Below, in pieces: positions 7,457 through 14,494 of a stretch of 16,472 bases of DNA (position 1 is the stretch's first letter; every line of letters begins with the position of its first letter). The translations under genes were made by a program, and so were the position numbers. The notes beneath the pieces are model-generated. The model worked only from the letters and a program-made list of their open reading frames with translations, ran no database searches and had not been told where the DNA came from. Source of the DNA: CAXQRU01 sp964226685 (GTDB lineage Bacteria; Pseudomonadota; Gammaproteobacteria; Pseudomonadales; Cellvibrionaceae); assembly GCA_964226685.1 (NCBI GenBank), contig CAXQRU010000011.1:1-16472 (forward strand), in the 5' to 3' direction.

Positions 7457-8646
7457 GTATGGATGTCGATATCGCCGTTATTGGTGGTGGCATTCATGGT
7501 GTGGGGGTTGCCCAGGCGGCGGCCGCAGCGGGTTATCAAACGGCACTATTTGAGCAACAATATTTGGCTTATGGTACCTCTCGTTGGTCTAGCAAATTAA
7601 TTCATGGTGGTTTGCGGTATTTAGAAAGTCTAGAGATAGGTTTAGTGAGAGAGAGCTTGCGTGAGCGAGAGTTGTTGCTAAAGCTTGCCCCAGAATTAGT
7701 CACTCGCTGCGATTTTCATATCCCTATCTATCGAGAAACGAAACGTCGGCCTTGGTTGGTGCGAACGGGCCTGTGTGCCTATACCTTGCTAGCTGGATGT
7801 AAAAAAAATACCGGTTTTTCCAGTGTGCCAGCTCGCCAATGGGGTGAGTTGGATGGTTTGAATACCGAAAATTTACAAACCGTGTTTCGCTATAGCGATG
7901 CTCAAACCGATGATGCTCAATTGACTTGGGCTGTGATGAATTCAGCTCAGCAACTCGGTGCACAATTATTTTGCCCGGCCCAAGTTCAAAACCTGCATTT
8001 GATGAATGATCATGTTCGAATTGAGTATCAAATGGGTAAATCATGCAATGTCATGACCGCAAGAGCGGTCGTTAATGCTTGTGGTCCTTGGGTCAATCAA
8101 TTACTTGATGTAGTGAACCCAGCTTTGCCGGCTTTGCCGATTGAGTTGGTCGGAGGGACTCATATCGAGTTGCCTGAACAGGTATCTAGCGGTTGTTATT
8201 ATCTGGAAGTACCAGCGGATCGACGAGCCGTATTTGTTTTACCCTGGAAGGATCGCACCCTGGTGGGTACTACAGAAAATAGCTATCGAGGTGATCCGGC
8301 ATTGGTGAGTTCTTCAATGGATTCAGTCGATTATTTGCTGAGTGTATATCGTCAATTTTTTCCCGATAACGATGATACAGTACTTGCGCATTGGTCTGGT
8401 CTTAGAGTGCTCCCTAAATCGTTTGATTCCGCGTTTAAGCGCTCTAGAGAAATTCAGCTTCCGGTGGATTGCCCTCATCAGCCTAAGTTGGTATCAATTG
8501 TTGGTGGTAAGCTTACCGGCTATCGATCGACGGCCTTAAAAGTCATGGACGTTCTTGCGCCCAGCTTACCTAAGGTTAAGCGGCGTGCACTTACGTCAGA
8601 ATTGCCATTATTGGCGAACGATTACGATGTCGTGCGCAACAACTAA
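7453..8646 (+). CDS. FAD-dependent glycerol-3-phosphate dehydrogenase-like oxidoreductase, short form
   Basis: The sequence fits GlpD: the FAD-binding loop GGGIHGVG (11-18) and Glu34, then SKLIHGGLRYLE (47-58), a NACGPWV block, FVLPW...LVGTTE, a SGLRVLP block and a closing GGKLTGYR. GlpD oxidises glycerol-3-phosphate to dihydroxyacetone phosphate at the membrane and passes electrons to quinone. This protein has 397 residues, about 100 fewer than E. coli GlpD, and ends shortly after GGKLTGYR, so the C-terminal DAO_C-type domain is absent. It starts at GTG 7453, with GGTGGAG (7441-7447) 5 nt upstream and overlapping the previous stop; an ATG at 7459 is possible. The last 20 bases overlap the kinase start. 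Glycerol-3-phosphate as substrate is likely from the phosphodiesterase next door, but a related polyol phosphate is possible. Confidence 0.85.
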   Translation: MSMDVDIAVIGGGIHGVGVAQAAAAAGYQTALFEQQYLAYGTSRWSSKLIHGGLRYLESLEIGLVRESLRERELLLKLAPELVTRCDFHIPIYRETKRRPWLVRTGLCAYTLLAGCKKNTGFSSVPARQWGELDGLNTENLQTVFRYSDAQTDDAQLTWAVMNSAQQLGAQLFCPAQVQNLHLMNDHVRIEYQMGKSCNVMTARAVVNACGPWVNQLLDVVNPALPALPIELVGGTHIELPEQVSSGCYYLEVPADRRAVFVLPWKDRTLVGTTENSYRGDPALVSSSMDSVDYLLSVYRQFFPDNDDTVLAHWSGLRVLPKSFDSAFKRSREIQLPVDCPHQPKLVSIVGGKLTGYRSTALKVMDVLAPSLPKVKRRALTSELPLLANDYDVVRNN

Positions 8647-10045
8647 CACCTTAGTTATCGATCAAGGAGGGCAGAGCACTCGTGCGATCGTGTTTGATTT
8701 CAGGGGCCAGGTAGTGGGTAGTCTCAGTGAGCCTGTCCCCAATGCTTTGCCTTCCGTCAAGGGTTTTATTGAGTACGATGCCGATGAGTTGGTTCTTAGT
8801 ATCCGGCAATTATTGAGTCGCCTACCCAAGGCCTGGTTATCAGGCGTGACACAAGTTGCTTTTATCGCCCAGCGCTCGAGCATTATTGCCTGCAACAAAA
8901 CGGGACAGGCACTTTCCCCGATGATTAGTTGGCAAGACACCCGCAACGCCCAGTGGCTCAAGGAGCAGCCCTGGCTTGAAGAGGCGGGCCAACGCATTGG
9001 CTTTCCTGTCAATGCCCATGGTGGCGCCAGTAAAATGCGTTGGCTGCTTGATCATGATCGAGTCCTCAATGAGTACGCCCAAAAACAGGAATTACTGTTT
9101 ATGCCCTGGGGTGCGTATTGTTTGCAGCGCTTAGCCCAGGCTTTTTTGCCGGTGACAGATCCCATCCTTGCTTCAAAAACATTATTGAGTGCCTATGGTG
9201 GTTGCGATTGGTCTGATCAATTGCTAGATTTTTTTGGTATTGAATCGTCGCTGTTACCTAAGATTATGCCGAGTGAATATCACTATGGCGAGATGGAATG
9301 TGCGAATAAAATATTGCCGGTAATGTTATTGGGGGGCGATCAAAATTTTTTGAGTTGTGCCTATGGTCAAGCCGCTCATCAAACCCATCTCTTTGTGAAT
9401 ATCGGTACGGGTGCATTCATTCAAGGGGCCGGTACCAATGGGCACCCCAATTTACTGCGTACAGCCGTTGCCATAGATGAGAGCGGCCCTTGTCTGCCGC
9501 TCTTGGAAGGCACGGTTAACTCTGCCGCGAGTGCGATTGATGAGTACCAACAAGTAGCTCAATGTACTTATACCAACGATCAGCTGAACGAGATTTTGGA
9601 GCGAGAGATAAACGCTCCAGTTTTTATCAACACGTCCAAAGGAGTGGGTTCACCCTACTGGCAGGCCAGCACCCCGAATCGTTTTTTAATGGTTCCAGAG
9701 ACGACAGAGCAAGCGATGTTGGCGGTTATCGAAAGTATTTTGTTTTTGATGGCATTGAATATCCGTTTGATTCGGGAGGCAAGCCCCAATATATCAACCA
9801 TTTTAATCAGCGGTGGTTTGTCTAAATTAAATGGTTTGTGTCAGCGTTTATCGACATTGACGGCGTTACCGGTCAAGCGCTGTGATGATCAAGAGGCCTC
9901 AGCGCGAGGCGCGGCCATGTACTTAGGTGAAATGGTTGAAAGTATCACAGGTGATGCCGATGATTTTTTCCCAGCCGACATGAGTCTTGAATGCCGTGAA
10001 AAAATGCACGAACGCTTTCAACAATTTATAGAAGCCATGGGCTAA
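8627..10045 (+). CDS. FGGY-family carbohydrate kinase, glycerol kinase-like
   Basis: The 472-residue product carries the FGGY fold: N-terminal phosphate loop DQGGQSTRA (12-20), WQDTR (102-106), catalytic Asp238 in GGDQN, adenine-side NIGTGAF (258-264), SGGLSKLN and ARGAAMYLG near the end. Overall it is closest to glycerol kinase, which would make glycerol-3-phosphate from glycerol and ATP. However, the GlpK glycerol-binding QRET is QRSS here (82-85), and the DPYFSG segment holding a binding Tyr is NAHGGA (129-134), so the polyol may differ. I chose the ATG at 8627, 20 bases inside the previous gene; an earlier ATG at 8555 in the same frame would add 24 residues that do not fit the family and overlap the previous gene by 92 bases. 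The end overlaps priA tail-to-tail by 4 bases. FGGY kinase is certain, substrate uncertain. Confidence 0.85.
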   Translation: MSCATTNTLVIDQGGQSTRAIVFDFRGQVVGSLSEPVPNALPSVKGFIEYDADELVLSIRQLLSRLPKAWLSGVTQVAFIAQRSSIIACNKTGQALSPMISWQDTRNAQWLKEQPWLEEAGQRIGFPVNAHGGASKMRWLLDHDRVLNEYAQKQELLFMPWGAYCLQRLAQAFLPVTDPILASKTLLSAYGGCDWSDQLLDFFGIESSLLPKIMPSEYHYGEMECANKILPVMLLGGDQNFLSCAYGQAAHQTHLFVNIGTGAFIQGAGTNGHPNLLRTAVAIDESGPCLPLLEGTVNSAASAIDEYQQVAQCTYTNDQLNEILEREINAPVFINTSKGVGSPYWQASTPNRFLMVPETTEQAMLAVIESILFLMALNIRLIREASPNISTILISGGLSKLNGLCQRLSTLTALPVKRCDDQEASARGAAMYLGEMVESITGDADDFFPADMSLECREKMHERFQQFIEAMG

Positions 10046-12207
10046 CTATTTTCAATCGGGTCGACATCAATATGCCAGCGAAGGCCCTGGCGCCGGCTGT
10101 AACGGTTCATAAAAGGTCGCAATTGTTGCAAAAGTTGTTGACGCTGTTGCCTAGAGTGGCTTTTGATTTGTAAATAATAAAAATAGCGATGATTGCGTCG
10201 GCCCATTTGCTGAGCCATTGGGCCTAAGTAACTCATATGCACACTGGCAGGCATCAAGGATTCTGCTTCCGCTCTTACCGCTCTTAAAAATTGTTCACAA
10301 ATACTGGCTTGCTTGGCGTCGGCTCGAATCATCGCGATATGGGTAAAGGGTGGCATATCACTTTGCCGGCGAGCCTCTAATAGTTTTCGAGCAAAACTGG
10401 CGTAACCTTGTTGAGTGAGCTCGATTAATAACGGGTGATCACAAAATTGGCTTTGAATCAGCACCTGCCCGTGATGACTCTCTCGACCTGCTCGCCCAGC
10501 AACTTGAGTGAGCTGTTGGCCCATGCGCTCAGAGCCTCTGAAGTCCGTCGAAAATAAACCGTTGTCAGCCCCTAAAATGACCACCAAATTCACTTTGGCA
10601 AAATGATGCCCCTTGGCCAGCATTTGGGTGCCGACTAAAATACATGGCTCACCTTGATTGACTTTGTTGAGTGCCTCATCGAGTTGGCCCTTATTGCGAG
10701 TATTGTCTCGATCAATACGTATCACCGGTGTATGAGGAAACTCCGACTCCAGCATCAGCTCACTTTTTTGAGTGCCCTGACCCATGGGTTGTAGCTGATG
10801 GCTATGGCATTGCGGGCACTGGCTCGGCGGTGCTTGTTGATAATCACAGTAGTGGCATTGCAATTTAGGAGGGTTGCGATGCAGCGTCATGCGGCTGTCG
10901 CAGCGAGTGCATTCACTCATCCACTGACATTGAGTACACAGCAGCGTAGGCGCAAAGCCCCGGCGATTGATAAACACCAATACTTGGTAACCATTATCCA
11001 ATGTGCCGGCAATGGCTTGGCGTATTTCAGGGCTAATATCATGATCCTGCCCCTCAATAATTCGAGTTTCAGGCAAACTACTGGCGGTTGCACGCTCGGT
11101 GAGTGGCAGGTGAACATAGTCTTTGTGCTCGAGATTAAAAATACTTTCTAGTGACGGGGTTGCGCTACCCAGAATAATCGGAATATTGGCCTGGCTCGCT
11201 CGAATAATCGCGAGATCACGTGCATGGTAATAAATGCCTTCTGCTTGCTTGTAAGAAGCATCGTGTTCTTCGTCGACAATAATCAGCCCAAGCTTAGGGA
11301 TGGGTGTAAAAATAGCGGAGCGAGTACCAATAATAATCGCATTATGCTTGGCGGTTTGCCATTGTTGTAAGCGTTGGTTGGGCGTCATTTGAGAATGCAG
11401 CAAACTAATGCACTGACCAAAGCGTTGTTCAAAACGTTTCAAGGTTTGAGGTGTTAACCCAATTTCTGGCACCAGAACTAAAGCCTGTTTACCTCGCTTG
11501 ATCACCTCAGCAATACTTTGCAAATACACCTCGGTTTTACCGCTGCCGGTGATGCCTTCTAGCAAATAGGTTCTATGCCCATCGTAAGCAATGGTTTCAA
11601 GCGCTTGGCTTTGAGCGAAGTTCAAAGGGTGGGGCGCCGCCTGGACTTGCACTGCTTTTATATTGGGTGAAGAGGTTTCTGTAATTTGCTTAAATGATTC
11701 AATCACGCCTAAGGTTTCTAAGCGTTTAAGAATGGCTTTGGACGCGGATTCTGTCAAAGCCGATTCGCTAACAGGCCCATCTTTGAGCTGCTCCAAAACC
11801 CATTGTTGTTTTTTGGTAGCCTTGATCTCGATGGTTTTAACGATACGCCAGAAAGTACTTTCGGTGTAAGCAGGCTCTGGAGTTCTGAGTTTATTGGGCA
11901 CAGCCAGCATCAGCGCTTCACCCAGGGGCGCCTGATAATAGCGAGCAAGCCATTGACACAAGTTTAAAATGGCTGAATCAATGGTGGGCTCGGTATCCAA
12001 CACACCTTGGATCGTCGCCAGCTTTTCAAGCGGCAGCGAGGACTCCTGACTCAAAGACACTACAATACCGCAGACAGTCCTGTGCCCAAATGACACGCTG
12101 ACCCTAATGCCAGGGCTTAGATACTCAAGCATTTGGGGCGGCACAAGATAATCAAATAAACGATCAACCGGCGAGGCAATCGCGATATGGGCAATGGTCT
12201 CAGTCAT
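10042..12207 (-). CDS. priA: primosomal protein N' (replication restart helicase PriA)
   Basis: PriA binds stalled replication forks and D-loops and loads the replicative helicase through PriB, DnaT or PriC and DnaC. The 721 residues are near the usual length. An N-terminal DNA-binding domain (about 1-105) and a winged-helix region are followed by Walker A GITGSGKT (218-225), DEEH (312-315), the GSATPS motif (348-353), and eight zinc-binding cysteines at 424, 427, 433, 436, 451, 454, 464 and 467. GTQMLAKGHHF and QVAGRAGR follow. The frame is open to an ATG at 12225. I chose the ATG at 12207 because MTETIAHIAIASPVDRLFDY aligns with the usual PriA start; neither ATG has a clear ribosome site. 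The ATG overlaps the end of the DUF423 gene by 8 bases, so translation is probably coupled. Confidence 0.95.
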   Translation of the reverse strand: MTETIAHIAIASPVDRLFDYLVPPQMLEYLSPGIRVSVSFGHRTVCGIVVSLSQESSLPLEKLATIQGVLDTEPTIDSAILNLCQWLARYYQAPLGEALMLAVPNKLRTPEPAYTESTFWRIVKTIEIKATKKQQWVLEQLKDGPVSESALTESASKAILKRLETLGVIESFKQITETSSPNIKAVQVQAAPHPLNFAQSQALETIAYDGHRTYLLEGITGSGKTEVYLQSIAEVIKRGKQALVLVPEIGLTPQTLKRFEQRFGQCISLLHSQMTPNQRLQQWQTAKHNAIIIGTRSAIFTPIPKLGLIIVDEEHDASYKQAEGIYYHARDLAIIRASQANIPIILGSATPSLESIFNLEHKDYVHLPLTERATASSLPETRIIEGQDHDISPEIRQAIAGTLDNGYQVLVFINRRGFAPTLLCTQCQWMSECTRCDSRMTLHRNPPKLQCHYCDYQQAPPSQCPQCHSHQLQPMGQGTQKSELMLESEFPHTPVIRIDRDNTRNKGQLDEALNKVNQGEPCILVGTQMLAKGHHFAKVNLVVILGADNGLFSTDFRGSERMGQQLTQVAGRAGRESHHGQVLIQSQFCDHPLLIELTQQGYASFARKLLEARRQSDMPPFTHIAMIRADAKQASICEQFLRAVRAEAESLMPASVHMSYLGPMAQQMGRRNHRYFYYLQIKSHSRQQRQQLLQQLRPFMNRYSRRQGLRWHIDVDPIENS

Positions 12208-12577
12208 GCTTTGATTTGATCGCATAAAACGTTAAACACACCCAGCCCAAAATCAAAAGCAACCCGCCGATCGGCGTAATCGGCCCCAACCACGTCGGCC
12301 CGCCAAGTGCTAGGGCGTATAAACTGCCCGAAAATAAGCCAATGCCGAGCATCCACAGACGGGTACAAATAGTGAGCAGGCCCGAAGCCTGAGTTAAAGA
12401 AGCAACGGCGAGCAATGCCAAAGTATGGAATAGTTGGTAGTAAACCCCAGTTTTAAAGGCAGCAAGCAATTTCGCATCGATATGGGCCAAGGCATGAGCG
12501 CCAAAAGCACCCATAGAGACGCCAATGGCTCCGCTGATGCCGCAAAATAAGATGATCAAGCGTGTGTGTGAGTTCAT
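12200..12577 (-). CDS. DUF423 (YgdD-like) inner-membrane protein
   Basis: The 125-residue, four-helix membrane protein shows the DUF423 signatures GAFGAHAL (about residues 23-30), YYQLFHTLALL (about 46-56) and GPITPIGG (about 97-104). Its molecular function is not known. Helices fall near 7-27, 45-65, 73-93 and 96-117, and the C-terminus is a short basic tail. It overlaps priA by 8 bases and is the first gene of a two-gene minus-strand unit. Transcription likely starts from the extended -10 at 12607-12615. The ribosome site before the ATG is weak. Confidence 0.9.
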   Translation of the reverse strand: MNSHTRLIILFCGISGAIGVSMGAFGAHALAHIDAKLLAAFKTGVYYQLFHTLALLAVASLTQASGLLTICTRLWMLGIGLFSGSLYALALGGPTWLGPITPIGGLLLILGWVCLTFYAIKSKHD

Positions 12578-12606
12578 AGTTAGTCTTAGCGATCAGATAG
12601 CGGAGT

Positions 12607-12615
12607 ATCATAGCA
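12607..12615 (-). promoter_or_regulatory. extended -10 promoter for the DUF423-priA unit
   Basis: On the minus strand the bases read TGCTATGAT, an extended -10 (TGnTATNNT type) with TATGAT matching five of six. No good -35 lies 16-18 bp upstream, as is common for extended -10 promoters. The predicted leader to the ATG at 12577 is about 23 nt. Confidence 0.5.
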
Positions 12616-12756
12616 TTTCTGGGTGGATCTTTTGGGTAGGGATTTTTAAGGAACTTATAGTTAAGTCTAGTATGCCTCTGCGTGAGTCCTAAACGTTTAT
12701 AGGCAGGGTGAGTTTCGCAGTCTAATGGCCTTAGTTCTTAGCAAGAAGTTCACAAT

Positions 12757-12816
12757 CAAGGACTGGCACAATGAAACAAAGCCTGTCCTTGTGGTTCCTA
12801 GTCCTTGTGGTTCCTA
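12757..12816. repeat. tandem 16-bp repeat with an overlapping hairpin
   Basis: GTCCTTGTGGTTCCTA occurs twice back to back (12785-12800 and 12801-12816) without a mismatch. In addition CAAGGACTGGC (12757-12767) can pair with GCCTGTCCTTG (12781-12791) with a single mismatch over a 13-nt loop. On the minus strand this stem lies beyond the stop of the methyltransferase gene but lacks a U-tract, so a terminator role is doubtful. The rest of 12578-12756 shows only a short 10-bp palindrome, TAAACGTTTA (12690-12699), and no gene. Confidence 0.7.
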
Positions 12817-12887
12817 TACATGGGATCTTTATTCCGCTTGGGTTGATCAATAGCTTTACTCTCCCTTGCGCACCAAATATAAACTGA
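12771..12887 (+). CDS. possible 38-residue hydrophobic peptide
   Basis: An ATG at 12771 opens a 38-codon frame starting MKQSLSLWFLVLVVP, with a hydrophobic core through residue about 25 and an ending without charge. AAGGA (12758-12762) lies 8 nt upstream, an ideal ribosome-site distance. The frame runs through the tandem repeat, which explains the repeated Leu-Val pattern, and its last 32 bases overlap the antisense 3' end of the methyltransferase gene. No promoter is evident, and I know no family. It may be a small membrane peptide or a chance frame. Confidence 0.25.
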   Translation: MKQSLSLWFLVLVVPIHGIFIPLGLINSFTLPCAPNIN

Positions 12888-13695
12888 TATCGCTATTTGC
12901 AACAATGGGGTAGAAAGGGTTCATCACTTTCTCGGCAATTTTGAAAGCCCCTAACGCGAGGCTGAGTTTAAGACGGGGGAAGCGTTCGAAATAACTGGCT
13001 GCCCAGCCGGACTCTAGGGCCCAAGCGCGCACTTCCTCGAAACTGTTGAAGGCAAAGGGGGGTGTCAGGTGTGTTTGTGCTACGACTTCAAAGCCATACT
13101 CTGCCAACTCGGCCCCCAATGCCTCGTGGGTTAGAGGGGTGTTCGCCCGCTTGACATAGCGCTCAACTCTAAGCAGTTTACTTGAACGAGCAAAGCGGCC
13201 AGTATAGAGTGCTTTGAGGTCTTGTTGTGTTGTGGTTGCTATAGAGAGCAAGCCACCCCTGCGTAACAACTGATGCGCCGTATCGAATACAGCTTGGCGG
13301 CTCAAAAAAGAAAAGAGAAAGTGTGATGCAACAAAGTCTTTACTCTCTGGGGCTACCAGTTTAGGTAATTCCACCGAATCACCGTGATAAAATCTCGTAC
13401 ATGACGGTAGTTTTTGACGAGCGCACGCAAGCATGCTGGCGGAAGCGTCGTTGATCGTTAGGCTCTTCCAAGTGTGCTCAGCTTGCAGGCGTTGCCAAAA
13501 TAGCCCAGTGCCTCCCGCTAAATCCAGAGAGTGACCTAAGTTTACCTCAGCAAGAGCATTGTCGACGTCAGTGGGTAATTGTAAATATGTTCGCAGTTGC
13601 TCAATGACACCTTTATGGGCGCTTGCATATAAATTAAAAAAGTCACTATCGTAGGTGTGTGCGATACCATCGTAAACTCGGGCAATAGCGTTCAT
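12856..13695 (-). CDS. SAM-dependent class I methyltransferase
   Basis: The 279-residue cytoplasmic protein has a Rossmann methyltransferase core. The N-terminal ARVYDGIAHTYD pattern is common in small-molecule methyltransferases. Motif I is DLAGGTG (58-64), the acidic end of strand 2 is ND (82-83), and HGD (104-106) precedes the motif IV region at about 120-130. A C-terminal part of about 120 residues with aromatic segments may select the substrate, which is unknown. AAGGA lies 7 nt before the ATG. The gene stands alone between two AT-rich intergenic regions. No membrane segment or signal peptide is seen. Methyltransferase activity is well supported; specificity cannot be stated. Confidence 0.85.
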   Translation of the reverse strand: MNAIARVYDGIAHTYDSDFFNLYASAHKGVIEQLRTYLQLPTDVDNALAEVNLGHSLDLAGGTGLFWQRLQAEHTWKSLTINDASASMLACARQKLPSCTRFYHGDSVELPKLVAPESKDFVASHFLFSFLSRQAVFDTAHQLLRRGGLLSIATTTQQDLKALYTGRFARSSKLLRVERYVKRANTPLTHEALGAELAEYGFEVVAQTHLTPPFAFNSFEEVRAWALESGWAASYFERFPRLKLSLALGAFKIAEKVMNPFYPIVANSDISLYLVRKGE

Positions 13696-14015
13696 AAATA
13701 ATCCTTATGGTAGATCGATATAGCTTAACATTAGATAAATGAATTATCCTAGAGTCCTCTGTAGGATGCACCCACTGCAGATCCAACTGAAGAATCTAGG
13801 AATATAAGTTTGCGTGAGAGTAACATATTCTGCAATGATATTTTGAGAGCCCGGCCACAGTGTAAACTGTGTTTTGGGTGTCCAATTTTTTGTAAGGTTT
13901 GTTTATATTTTGATCGAATTGTTGCTTGTGCTATCTATTTGGAGAGAAAATATAAACCTAAGAAATAAATACGCTATACATATTAAGTCAATAAGCCATA
14001 ACGGCTCTTGGTTTT
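13696..14015. other. AT-rich intergenic region with two dyads
   Basis: These 320 bases hold no supported gene. Two inverted repeats stand out. ATCCTA (13746-13751) and TAGGAT (13762-13767) enclose a GAG-TC-CTC centre about 50 bp upstream of the methyltransferase ATG, where an operator could sit. CACAGT (13856-13861) and ACTGTG (13866-13871) form a 6-bp stem with a GTAA loop followed by TTTT, a weak terminator or operator. No convincing promoter for the VOC remnant is visible. Confidence 0.45.
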
Positions 14016-14312
14016 TTGCAGATTGTCGATACGCCACATTATGCAAGATTTGAAAGTATTGAGGGTGATGCTACATTTTCTTTATTGTTGGAGGAGAGTG
14101 ATTTCATAAATGGCGCTATAATTTATTTTGAAACCAAAAAACTTGACGAGATATACTCAAAGTTAACGTCAGAGGGTATTCATTTTGTCCAGCCCCCAAC
14201 CGATATGGATTATCTTTGGAGAGAAGCTATCTTGCATGACCCTAGTGGGAATAAAATCAAACTGTATTGGGCCGGCGAGAATAGACTCCATCCTCCTTGG
14301 CGGGTTAACTAA
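14001..14312 (+). pseudogene. VOC-fold (glyoxalase / bleomycin-resistance) protein, 5'-truncated
   Basis: The frame encodes the C-terminal part of a vicinal-oxygen-chelate protein. Similarity begins with ALGF just before a TTG at 14016, continues through VDTPHYARFES, IIYFETKKLDEIYSKL and HDPSGNKIKLYWAGENR, and ends in PPWRV. Typical members have 125-140 residues and begin with a first beta strand and helix carrying a metal ligand. Here that part is missing: a TAA at 13992-13994 lies directly upstream in frame, and no candidate start sequence is seen in other frames. A TTG start at 14016 would give 98 residues but has no ribosome site. It is most likely a decayed gene in AT-rich DNA. The substrate is unknown. 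Confidence 0.6.
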
Positions 14313-14494
14313 AACGATTTGAGTTGTGAGTAATCCTTTGAAAAGAGGACTTTAACCTAGTTAATGTTCTCTCAGGTTGATGCTTGGCGTCAAATTTTTC
14401 TTCGGGTCTCAACAATAAAAATCCTCCAAAAACCTCACGCCTAACGGCCAATCAGCTATTATATAAAGATGACTCTAGCGGGACGTGAATATTG

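Noticed and set aside
8555..8626. Upstream ATG at 8555 for the FGGY kinase
   Set aside because: It lies inside the oxidoreductase gene, and the extra 24 residues precede the normal N-terminal phosphate loop without family similarity.
12208..12225. Upstream ATG at 12225 for priA
   Set aside because: It adds six residues beyond the usual PriA start and has no ribosome site; the ATG at 12207 fits the family better.
13856..13871. CACAGT-GTAA-ACTGTG as a LexA box
   Set aside because: LexA sites read CTGT-N8-ACAG; this dyad has the half-sites in the opposite order.
14438..14444. GCCTAAC, resembling one end of an integron attC site near the VOC remnant
   Set aside because: No matching GTTRRRY core box lies at a suitable distance and no folded attC-like dyad is present, so an integron cassette is not supported.
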